Assembly (NCBI GenBank): GCA_947463285.1
Contig: CANHTV010000148.1
Coordinates: 1 to 8,046, forward strand
Reading direction: 5' to 3'
DNA: 8,046 nucleotides
From: Verrucomicrobiaceae bacterium
GTDB taxonomy: Bacteria; Verrucomicrobiota; Verrucomicrobiia; Verrucomicrobiales; Verrucomicrobiaceae
Below the pieces are notes generated by a model. That model was not told the DNA's origin and searched no databases. It was given only the letters and a program-made list of their open reading frames with translations. Below, in pieces: positions 1 through 6,079 of this stretch. Position 1 is the first letter of the stretch. Each line of letters begins with the position of its first letter. The position numbers and the translations under genes are program-made.

Positions 1-1
1 C

Positions 2-712
2 CTCGCCGCGCACTATGATCTGCCACGCGTCAGTGGCTCCGCCATGCAGCGCGTGACTTTGCCCAAAGGCAGCCCCTTTGGCGGACTCATCACGCAAGCC
101 GCGCTGATGAAACACACCGCCAATGGCACCACCACCTCACCCGTGCTGCGAGGCGTTTGGATCATGGAAAAACTGCTCGGCCAGCCGCCGCCACCGCCGC
201 CGAAAAGCGTTCCTGCCGTGGAGCCTGACATCCGCGGAGCCACCACCATCCGCGCCTTGCTCGCCAAACACACCGAATCCAAAACCTGCGCCTCATGCCA
301 CGCGAAGTTTGATCCCGTCGGCTTCGCCATGGAGAACTTCGATGTCATGGGCGCTTGGCGAGATCGCTATCGCGGCATGGAGCGCGGCGAAAAAATCACC
401 GGCATCGATCCCGCCGGCCATCCCTACACCTACTTCGTCGGCCAACCCGTCGATGCCTCCAGCAAGCTCCCCACCGGCGAAACCTTCCACGACATCCACG
501 AACTCAAACGCCTCCTCGCCGCCAACCCTCGCCAACTCGCCAAAAACCTCCTCGAACACCTCACCCTCCACGCCACCGGCACGCCCGTCGGTTTCGCAGA
601 TCGCGAAGAAATCGAGGCGATGCTCGATGCGTGCGCAGCGAATGGGTTTCGTGTGAAGGACCTGATTCACGCACTCGTGCAAAGCCGCCTTTTCACCGGA
701 CAGAGACAATGA
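2..712 (+). CDS. DUF1588/DUF1585 cytochrome-type protein, C-terminal part (5' end outside window)
   Basis: The frame is open from base 2, so the gene starts before the window; 236 codons are visible, ending in TGA at 710-712. The fragment opens with a DUF1588-like block (GLITQAALMKHTANGTTTSP, then VLRGVW, about residues 29-54), followed by a proline run (PPPPPP) and the VPAVEPDIRGA segment. A CASCH motif (codons 287-301) matches the CxxCH pattern for covalent c-type haem attachment and is followed by FDPVGFAMENFD. The tail (about residues 160-236) is DUF1585-like and ends in LVQSRLF. In Planctomycetes and Verrucomicrobia such proteins carry DUF1587/1592/1588/1585 modules and normally sit directly upstream of a DUF1552 gene. 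Here a small gene separates the two. An exported, possibly electron-transfer role is inferred from the haem motif and neighbours; the substrate is unknown. The last two codons and the stop lie inside an 8-bp repeat array. Confidence 0.88.
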   Translation, partial: LAAHYDLPRVSGSAMQRVTLPKGSPFGGLITQAALMKHTANGTTTSPVLRGVWIMEKLLGQPPPPPPKSVPAVEPDIRGATTIRALLAKHTESKTCASCHAKFDPVGFAMENFDVMGAWRDRYRGMERGEKITGIDPAGHPYTYFVGQPVDASSKLPTGETFHDIHELKRLLAANPRQLAKNLLEHLTLHATGTPVGFADREEIEAMLDACAANGFRVKDLIHALVQSRLFTGQRQ

Positions 713-751
713 GACCATGAGACAATCGGATGGGGAGACAATGAGAGCATG
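703..751 (+). repeat. Left array of 8-bp GAGACAAT-type units flanking the four-helix-bundle gene
   Basis: Six consecutive 8-bp units are visible: 703-710 GAGACAAT, 711-718 GAGACCAT, 719-726 GAGACAAT, 727-734 CGGATGGG, 735-742 GAGACAAT and 743-750 GAGAGCAT. The array covers the stop codon of the upstream gene and reaches the start codon of the next. It is the inverted counterpart of the array at 1171-1212. Positions 717-730 are a perfect 14-bp reverse complement of 1189-1202, and 731-738 of 1173-1180. The right arm carries one extra 8-bp unit between these two blocks. Confidence 0.85.
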
Positions 752-752
752 A
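709..752 (+). promoter_or_regulatory. Chain of ATGA stop/start overlaps, candidate translational coupling
   Basis: Three ATGA overlaps lead from the upstream gene to the small gene. The stop at 710-712 overlaps an ATG at 709-711, which opens a 3-codon ORF (MRP). The stop of that ORF at 718-720 overlaps an ATG at 717-719, which opens an 11-codon ORF (MRQSDGETMRA). The stop of the second ORF at 750-752 overlaps the four-helix-bundle ATG at 749-751. The chain arises because unit junctions in the 8-bp array read ATGA and an 8-base step changes frame. A GGAG at 734-737 lies 11 nt before ATG 749 and could serve as a Shine-Dalgarno site. That ribosomes actually use the chain is inference. Confidence 0.35.
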
Positions 753-1162
753 AATCGATCGCCAATACCAATACACGCAAAACCAAAATCGTTCGTCACA
801 CGGATCTCGAAGTCTATCAACGGGCTTTTCAGGCGGCGATGGAAGTATTTCATCTGAGCAAGACCTTCCCTTCGGAAGAAAAGTATTCACTTATAGATCA
901 GGGCCGCAGATCATCTCGATCCGTGGCAGCGAACATTTCTGAAGCATGGCGAAAGCGTCGTTATCCCGCCTCTTTGGTGAGTAAATTAAACGATGCAGAA
1001 GGCGAAGCGGCTGAAACACAGACTTGGATTCAGTTTGCGGTCGAGTGTGGCTATGCGAATGCCGAAAGCACCCGAGCCATCTACGCGGAATATGACAGCA
1101 TCATTGCAATGCTGGTGAACATGCAAAATCACCCAGAGGACTGGGCACTCACCAAACGCTGA
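749..1162 (+). CDS. Four-helix-bundle protein (S23/IVS-type, TIGR02436-like)
   Basis: The gene encodes 137 aa, the usual size for this family. Recognisable family features are DLEVYQRAFQAAMEVFHLSKTF at about residues 19-40 (helix 1), PSEEKYSLIDQGRRSSRSVAANISEAW at about 41-67 (helix 2, with the conserved F-P-x-E-E and RSVAANI-E pattern), a glutamate-rich third helix around 73-100, and a fourth at about 104-126. Relatives are encoded in intervening sequences of bacterial 23S rRNA genes and as free-standing genes; their molecular function is not established, although related bundles such as Avd in diversity-generating retroelements bind nucleic acid and a reverse transcriptase. No reverse transcriptase is present here. 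The base composition looks less GC-rich than the flanking genes, consistent with acquisition. The start at 749 is chosen because it follows GGAG at 734-737 and overlaps a preceding stop. Inverted 8-bp repeat arrays flank it on both sides. Confidence 0.87.
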   Translation: MKSIANTNTRKTKIVRHTDLEVYQRAFQAAMEVFHLSKTFPSEEKYSLIDQGRRSSRSVAANISEAWRKRRYPASLVSKLNDAEGEAAETQTWIQFAVECGYANAESTRAIYAEYDSIIAMLVNMQNHPEDWALTKR

Positions 1163-1170
1163 CTTCTCCT

Positions 1171-1212
1171 TTTCTCCCCATCTCATTGTCCGATTGTCTC
1201 ATTGTCCTCATG
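1171..1212 (-). repeat. Right array of 8-bp units, inverted copy of the left array
   Basis: Read on the minus strand from 1209 down, the units are GAGGACAAT (9 bp, 1209-1201), GAGACAAT (1200-1193), CGGACAAT (1192-1185), GAGATGGG (1184-1177) and GAGAAA (1176-1171). The CGGA and TGGG variants found in the left array recur here, so the arms are related beyond the simple unit. On the plus strand the stretch is pyrimidine-rich and contains no Shine-Dalgarno-like sequence, although it lies directly before the DUF1552 ATG at 1210-1212. Confidence 0.82.
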
Positions 1213-2508
1213 AACTTCCCCCACATCTCCACCCCGATCCCACGCCGCCGTTTCCTGCGCGGACTCGGCGTCACGCTTGGACTGCCGCTCTTGGAGCAAA
1301 ACTACGCCCGTGCGGCATCACAGACGCCTCCAAAGCGCATGCTGCTCATCTCCAACAACCTCGGGGTGCTGCCGCAGCATTTCTTCCCGAAGGACAAAGG
1401 CACGGGCTACACGCTCTCGCCCTATTTGAAGGAACTCGCGGCATTCCGAAGCGACTTCACCATCTTCAGCGGCCTCTCGCATCCAGCCGTCACAGGCGGT
1501 CACAGCACGGAGAACTGCTTCCTCACCGCCGCACGCGATCCGACGCGCAGTGGCTTCCGCAACAGCATTTCGCTCGATCAGTTCGCGGCGGAAAAGCTCG
1601 GTCAGCAGACGCGCTTTCCCACGCTGAACCTGGGCGTGAACATCGACAAGGCGAACCGTAGCCTCTCCTGGACCCGCGATGGCGTGCTGCTGCCCGCCGA
1701 AGACAGCCCAGCGGCCTTGTTTCGCAAAATGTTCATCCAAGGCGATGCCAAACAGACTGCCGCCTCGCTCAAACGCCTTCAGGATCGCGGCAGCATCCTC
1801 GACGCCGTGCGCGATGACATCAGCAGCTTCCAACGTAACCTCGGCAGCAACGACAAAAGCCGTCTCGATCAGTATTTGACCTCCGTGCGAGAACTCGAGC
1901 AGCGACTCGCCATCTCCGGCGAATGGGAGCAAAAACCCAAACCGCAAACCAAGACCGCCGAGCCCAAGGACATCGCCGACAAGGCCAAGTTCTTTCCCAA
2001 GATCCAACTCATGCTCGACATGGCACGGCTAGCCTTCGAGTCCGACTCCACGCGCATCATCACCCTCATGGTGGATGGTTTCGCCACGCCTGTCTTTGAG
2101 ATCGATGCACAGCACCGAACTCGCGACGGCTATCACAATCTCAGCCACCACGGCCAGTCGAAGGAAAAGCTCGCCGAACTCGAAAAAGTGGACCTCCAGC
2201 AGATGCGTCACCTGCGGGATCTCATCACTGCACTCGCCGCCACGCCCACGGCCGACTCCCAACGCCTCCTCGATCACACCATGATCCTCTACGGCAGCAA
2301 CCTCGGCGATGCGAACGTCCACAACTGCACCAACCTCCCCGTCCTCCTCGCGGGCGGCGGATTCAAACACGGTCAACACCTCGCCTTCGACACCGTGCAA
2401 AACAAACCGCTCTGCAACCTCTTCGTCTCCATGATGCAGAATATGGGTATCGAATCAGCCGCATTCGGCAGTAGCGGCGGAGCCCTCAGCGAATTGAACC
2501 AACTCTGA
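1210..2508 (+). CDS. DUF1552 family protein with twin-arginine signal
   Basis: The gene encodes 432 aa from ATG 1210. An upstream TTG at 1186 would add eight residues (MSDCLIVL), but these come from the repeat array and push the signal inward, so 1210 is preferred. The N-terminus carries PRRRFLRGLG (residues 11-20) followed by a short hydrophobic stretch, a twin-arginine type signal, so the protein is probably exported folded. Family landmarks include KRMLLISNNLGVLPQHFFP, FSGLSHPAVTGGHSTENCFL, a C-terminal LLDHTMILYGSNLGDANVH block and LPVLLAGGGFKHGQHL. DUF1552 proteins resemble the DUF1501/alkaline-phosphatase-like group in layout, but I know of no confirmed activity. In related phyla they follow DUF1592/1588/1585 cytochrome genes, as here apart from the inserted small gene. 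The next gene starts 3 bp after the stop, so transcription is probably shared. Confidence 0.88.
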   Translation: MNFPHISTPIPRRRFLRGLGVTLGLPLLEQNYARAASQTPPKRMLLISNNLGVLPQHFFPKDKGTGYTLSPYLKELAAFRSDFTIFSGLSHPAVTGGHSTENCFLTAARDPTRSGFRNSISLDQFAAEKLGQQTRFPTLNLGVNIDKANRSLSWTRDGVLLPAEDSPAALFRKMFIQGDAKQTAASLKRLQDRGSILDAVRDDISSFQRNLGSNDKSRLDQYLTSVRELEQRLAISGEWEQKPKPQTKTAEPKDIADKAKFFPKIQLMLDMARLAFESDSTRIITLMVDGFATPVFEIDAQHRTRDGYHNLSHHGQSKEKLAELEKVDLQQMRHLRDLITALAATPTADSQRLLDHTMILYGSNLGDANVHNCTNLPVLLAGGGFKHGQHLAFDTVQNKPLCNLFVSMMQNMGIESAAFGSSGGALSELNQL

Positions 2509-2511
2509 AGT

Positions 2512-4206
2512 ATGAAAATACTCCTTATCTCACTTGGCCTCGCCACCTCAGCCTTTGCCGAGGTCAAAACGGAAACTATCAGCGTTCCCATGCGCGATGG
2601 CATCAGACTCGGAACTGACATCTATCGCGATGATGCCGTGACAAAAGCTCCTGTGATCCTCACCCGAACGCCATATGATCGAACGAAGCAGAAGGCCACG
2701 GGCGAGCGATGGGCAAAGGCAGGCTACGTCTTCATCGCGCAGGATTGCCGTGGGAAGTTTGGGTCGGAAGGAGCGTTTGCGCCATACAACAATGAAGGCC
2801 AGGACGGGTATGACACCATCGAGTGGATCACGGGCCAGCCTTGGTGCATTGGTCGTGTGGGCATGATGGGCGGCTCGTATGTCGGCGCGGTGCAGTGGCA
2901 AGCAGCCGCGGAGAATCCACCCGGACTTGGCGCCATCGCGCCGCAAGCAACGTGGAGTAGCTTTTATCGAAACCTCTACCTCGGAGGTTCCGTGCGGCTT
3001 TCACTCATCGCAGGCTGGATCGCGGGCAACACCCCGAAGCCCGAAGGTGTGAAGCCTGGGGACATGAGCGAGGCCTTGATGCGTCTGCCTCTCGGTGAGG
3101 TTGATAGCGTCCTAGGCTGGGACATGCCATGGCTGGATGCCTTCCTCACGCATCCCAAGCCGGATGGCTTTTGGACCCGGCTCGATCTCACCTCGCGCCT
3201 GCCAGATCTGCAACTCCCAGCACTGCACGTCGTCGGCTACTACGACTACTTCTCCCGTGAGTCGGTGGGCAATTTCATGATCATGCAAAAGCAGGCGCGT
3301 GATGCGAAAACACGCCAGCAGCAGCGCCTCATTCTCGGCCCGTGGGATCATGGCACCGTTGGCAAAACGAAGGTCGCTGAGGTCGAGTTTGGCCCTGAGG
3401 CCACGGTGGACACCTTTGCGCTTCAGATGGATTGGTTTGAACGCCATCTCAAACAAGACGCCGCCGCGCTGTCGAAACCCTTCCCGCCCGTACGCTACTT
3501 CTGTATGGGCGACAACGTCTGGCACGATGCCCAAACCTGGCCACCCGAAGGATTCACCTCGACCTCGTTCTACCTGCACTCCAATGGCAAGGCGAACACG
3601 CGCAAGGGCAATGGTCGCATTACTCGCACAGCAGCTACTCAAGACGAATCACCTGACACCTTCCACGCCGATCCTGAAAAACCCACACCCTCCACCCCCA
3701 TCACTGAAGCACGCCCCATCAAAGCCGCCGTGTGGGGGCCTGTCGATCAAAGCGCCACTGAAGATCGCGATGACGTGCTCGTTTACACCAGCGAGCCGAT
3801 GACTGAGCCGCTCACCTTCGCCGGCAACGCTGAAGCCAAGCTTCACGTCTCCACCGACACCCCCGATGCCGATTGGGCCGTGAAACTCATCGATGTGCAT
3901 CCCGATGGCTTCGCACAAAACATCGCCCGAGGCATCCTGCGCGGTCGTTATCGTGCTTCTTTGCTCAAACCCGAACTGATGCAGCCTGGCCAGGTTTACG
4001 AGATCACCGTCGATCTCGGTCCGGTCGCCGCCACCCTCGCCGAAGGCCATCAACTCCGCGTGGACATCAGCGGTGCCGACTTCCCGCTCTACGACCGCAA
4101 CCCCAACACCGCCGAAGGCATCACCAGCAGCAAGACCGCCATCGCCACCGAGCAAGTGCATCACAAACCCGGAGCGTTGTCGCGCATCGTGCTACCAGTG
4201 AAGTGA
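2512..4206 (+). CDS. Exported CocE/NonD family serine hydrolase (X-Pro dipeptidyl-peptidase S15-like)
   Basis: The gene encodes 564 aa, normal for the CocE/NonD family. The N-terminus (MKILLISLGLATSAFA) is a Sec-type signal peptide with likely cleavage after AFA, so the mature enzyme is periplasmic or secreted. The alpha/beta-hydrolase domain (about 20-310) has VPMRDGIRLGTDIYR, TPYDRTK and the nucleophile elbow GGSYVG with Ser122. The expected acid is Asp245 in GYYDYFSRES, and the base is His280 in GPWDHG. A C-terminal jelly-roll domain like that of X-Pro dipeptidyl-peptidases (about 325-560) includes YTSEPMTEPLTFAGNAEA and DISGADFPLYDRNPNT. The family hydrolyses esters or amides, including cocaine esterase and glutaryl-7-ACA acylase; the substrate cannot be read here. 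The gene starts 3 bp after the DUF1552 stop and is probably co-transcribed. Its stop codon abuts a hydrolase remnant read in another frame. Confidence 0.92.
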   Translation: MKILLISLGLATSAFAEVKTETISVPMRDGIRLGTDIYRDDAVTKAPVILTRTPYDRTKQKATGERWAKAGYVFIAQDCRGKFGSEGAFAPYNNEGQDGYDTIEWITGQPWCIGRVGMMGGSYVGAVQWQAAAENPPGLGAIAPQATWSSFYRNLYLGGSVRLSLIAGWIAGNTPKPEGVKPGDMSEALMRLPLGEVDSVLGWDMPWLDAFLTHPKPDGFWTRLDLTSRLPDLQLPALHVVGYYDYFSRESVGNFMIMQKQARDAKTRQQQRLILGPWDHGTVGKTKVAEVEFGPEATVDTFALQMDWFERHLKQDAAALSKPFPPVRYFCMGDNVWHDAQTWPPEGFTSTSFYLHSNGKANTRKGNGRITRTAATQDESPDTFHADPEKPTPSTPITEARPIKAAVWGPVDQSATEDRDDVLVYTSEPMTEPLTFAGNAEAKLHVSTDTPDADWAVKLIDVHPDGFAQNIARGILRGRYRASLLKPELMQPGQVYEITVDLGPVAATLAEGHQLRVDISGADFPLYDRNPNTAEGITSSKTAIATEQVHHKPGALSRIVLPVK

Positions 4207-4546
4207 ACGCTTTAGTCCCAACGTCGGCCTCATCCCGCTCAGTCCGCAGGTCATCACCCACTTCACTATTCGCGACGAGCGAGGCATCAAAGAAACGCAG
4301 CCCATCATCGACGACCTCGCGCCGCTGTTTCACCTCCGCAGAAACGCCCCGCCGATTCTTCTCGTCACCGGCGACCGTGAAAAAGAACTCATGGGCCGTT
4401 ACGAGGAATGCGTCTTCTTCTGGCGCATGATGAAACTCACCGGCCACAAGCAGACCACGCTGAACGAACTCGATGGCTTCGATCACGGCAAGATGCCCGA
4501 ACCGGCGTTTCCGTTGCTGCTGAAGTTGATGGAGGAGGAACGGTAA
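4202..4546 (+). pseudogene. C-terminal remnant of an alpha/beta hydrolase (acetyl esterase-like)
   Basis: One frame is open for 114 codons from a stop at 4199-4201 to TAA at 4544-4546, with no plausible start near its beginning. The translation reads like the last third of an esterase of the BD-FAE/acetyl-esterase type: NVGLIPLSPQVITHF, then IIDDLAPLFHLRRNAPPILL, then VTGDREKEL, FWRMMKLTGH, and ELDGFDHGKM. The aspartate in TGDRE and the histidine in FDHGKM fit the catalytic acid and base; the part with the nucleophile serine is missing. The homologous frame begins at the very end of the CocE gene, so the 5' portion appears lost, probably by a deletion joining the two genes. A short ORF could start at an internal ATG (4391) but would lack a fold core. 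Not functional as seen. Confidence 0.72.
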
Positions 4547-4860
4547 TCCTTCCGTAGATTTTGTAGTCCGCTAGACAGCTTCAGCCAGTTTTCAAAGAGG
4601 TCTGGAATGAACGAACAAATCCATGAGACAGAGCAGCCGAGAAAGCTGCCAGAATGGGATCCAGCCCCAACTTGCTTTGCCATTCTTGCAAGCTTCGTGT
4701 GTTCTTAGTCCATGACTGCGGTGACTAACCCGAGCTACAGACAGGAGGCACGGCCCTTTCTTTGTCGAGTCTGACCTTGGCTGAGTCCAATAGCCAGAGG
4801 CCTGGCCTGCGGTGGATGTTTCTTTGGCACAGCCTTCATCAAACCAACACCGAACTTTGA
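4547..4860. other. Intergenic region between convergent genes, no supported gene
   Basis: The stretch separates the end of the plus-strand cluster from the 3' end of dxr on the minus strand. One short ORF (4607-4708, 33 codons, MNEQIHETEQ at its start) follows a GAGG at 4596-4599, but matches nothing I recognise. A weak hairpin (4775-4782 with 4792-4800) lacks a T-tract on either strand, so it is not a convincing terminator. No tRNA, long repeat or strong promoter is visible. Confidence 0.5.
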
Positions 4861-6045
4861 TCAGGCTCGGGGAAGAAGATCAGCGGCGGTGCGCCGGGCC
4901 CAGGCATCGGCATCGATCAGCGTGGGCAGATCGGGATGCTGAACGACGCTGTGCCTCTCCATCACGGCTGCGACAGTCTTCCAGATGGCCGGGAAGCTGG
5001 TGCGCTCGGCGAGGAAGGCCTCGACGGCGACTTCGTTGGCTGCGTTTAATACAGCAGGCAGGGTACCGCCAACCTCGCCCGCATGACGGGCAAGATCGAG
5101 AGCTGGGAAGTCCTGCGTTCTCGGCGCTTCAAAGGCAAGTGAGGCGAGCTTGGCAAAATCTAGCGGGCGCAGATTGTTAGGCACGCGGTCCGGCCAGGTG
5201 ACGGCATACTGAATGGGAAAGCACATATCGCTGTGGCTAAGTTGGGCGATGACGCTGTTATCCGTAAACTCCACCATGCTGTGGACGATGCTTTGAGGAT
5301 GTACGACGACTTCGATCTGACTCATCGGCACATCAAAAAGCCAGCGCGCCTCGATCATCTCCAGGCCTTTGTTAAAAAGGGTCGCGGAGTCGATGGTGAT
5401 CTTCCTGCCCATGGTCCAGGTGGGATGTTTCAAGGCCTGCGCCAGGGTCACTTGAGGCAGCTGATCCGCAGGCAGCTGGCGAAACGGGCCGCCACTGGCG
5501 GTGAGCAAAATGCGGCGCACATCGCAGCCGCGATGCCCTTCGAGGCATTGAAAGATGGCATTGTGTTCACTGTCCACCGGCAGGATATCCACGCCTCGGC
5601 GCTTCGCAGCTTCCATCACTGCCTCGCCTGCCATGACGAGGATCTCTTTACTGGCCACGGCCAGATGCTTGCCCGCCTCGATGGCCGCCATGGCCGGAGC
5701 CAGCCCCGCCACGCCGACGATCGCCACCAGCACCATGTCGGCATCACTTGCCTGGACAAGATCCACCAACCCTTGTTCGCCGACGTGAATGACTACATCC
5801 GCAGGCAAAAGAGCCCGAGCACGCGCAGCGGAGGCTTCATCCGTAAGGCTCACTTGTTTCACTCCCGTCTCCAGCACCTGAGCCACGAGGGCATCCACAC
5901 TTCGATGGGCTGCCAGTCCGACGATCTCCATCCGCTCAGGGATGTCTCGTGCCACCTTCAGCGCACTGGTGCCGATGGAGCCCGTAGAGCCCAGCAGCAG
6001 CACTTTACGTCTCGTCGGCTGGCTGGTGATGGGGCGACTGCTCAT
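4861..6045 (-). CDS. dxr: 1-deoxy-D-xylulose 5-phosphate reductoisomerase
   Basis: The enzyme converts 1-deoxy-D-xylulose 5-phosphate to 2-C-methyl-D-erythritol 4-phosphate with NADPH, the second step of the MEP isoprenoid pathway, in the cytoplasm. From ATG 6045 the protein has 394 aa, normal for Dxr. The NADPH-binding GSTGSIG is at residues 19-25, ASKE at 131-134, metal ligands Asp158 and Glu160 in PVDSEHNAIFQ, SGGPF at 184-188, MGRKITIDSATLFNKGLEMI at 212-231 with the third metal ligand Glu229, and HPQSIVHSMVEF at 249-260. All catalytic blocks are present, so it should be active. A longer frame reaches a start at 6159, but the extra 38 residues overlap the cdsA coding region and precede the normal N-terminus. 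The ATG is preceded by a run of C rather than a Shine-Dalgarno site. It lies 34 bp after cdsA and is probably translated from the same message. Confidence 0.97.
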   Translation of the reverse strand: MSSRPITSQPTRRKVLLLGSTGSIGTSALKVARDIPERMEIVGLAAHRSVDALVAQVLETGVKQVSLTDEASAARARALLPADVVIHVGEQGLVDLVQASDADMVLVAIVGVAGLAPAMAAIEAGKHLAVASKEILVMAGEAVMEAAKRRGVDILPVDSEHNAIFQCLEGHRGCDVRRILLTASGGPFRQLPADQLPQVTLAQALKHPTWTMGRKITIDSATLFNKGLEMIEARWLFDVPMSQIEVVVHPQSIVHSMVEFTDNSVIAQLSHSDMCFPIQYAVTWPDRVPNNLRPLDFAKLASLAFEAPRTQDFPALDLARHAGEVGGTLPAVLNAANEVAVEAFLAERTSFPAIWKTVAAVMERHSVVQHPDLPTLIDADAWARRTAADLLPRA

Positions 6046-6079
6046 GGGGGGTCGTAGGAATTCTGAAAAACACGCTTTC

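Larger units (their letters stand above)
703..1212 (+). mobile_element. Candidate IVS-like element: four-helix-bundle gene between inverted 8-bp arrays
   Basis: The unit comprises the left array, a single 137-codon gene and the right array in inverted orientation. It sits precisely between two genes that usually adjoin, using or supplying the stop codon of the first (710-712) and the start codon of the second (1210-1212). In RNA the arms can form at least 14 + 8 base pairs, interrupted by an 8-nt bulge, which would loop out the small cistron. This resembles the stem-flanked intervening sequences of 23S rRNA genes that carry the same protein family. No transposase or recombinase is seen, so mobility in itself is inference; if it moves it would need help from elsewhere. 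An ATGA at both edges (709-712 and 1210-1213) could be a short target duplication or a remnant of an ancestral overlapping stop/start. Confidence 0.4.

Noticed and set aside
703..751. Possible CRISPR array
   Set aside because: The units are 8 bp in direct tandem without spacers, and no cas gene is present.
3112..3642. Long minus-strand frame inside the CocE gene, with others at 1318-2007 and 3649-4164
   Set aside because: They are antisense to genes with intact motifs and have no family features.
4621..4630. CCATGAGACA, identical to 715-724 of the left repeat array
   Set aside because: It is a single 10-bp match without periodicity or further flanking similarity; probably chance.
4607..4708. 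A 33-codon ORF with a modest ribosome-binding-like GAGG
   Set aside because: It has no recognisable similarity and the lengths and context fit chance in an intergenic stretch.
4775..4808. Hairpin (4775-4782 with 4792-4800) and near-palindrome AGGCCTGGCCT as a terminator
   Set aside because: The stem is short with a bulge and there is no T-tract on either strand.
5233..6057. A 274-codon open frame on the plus strand
   Set aside because: It is antisense to dxr, whose motifs are complete; the translation is rich in His, Arg and Ala without family resemblance and is a GC-rich shadow frame.
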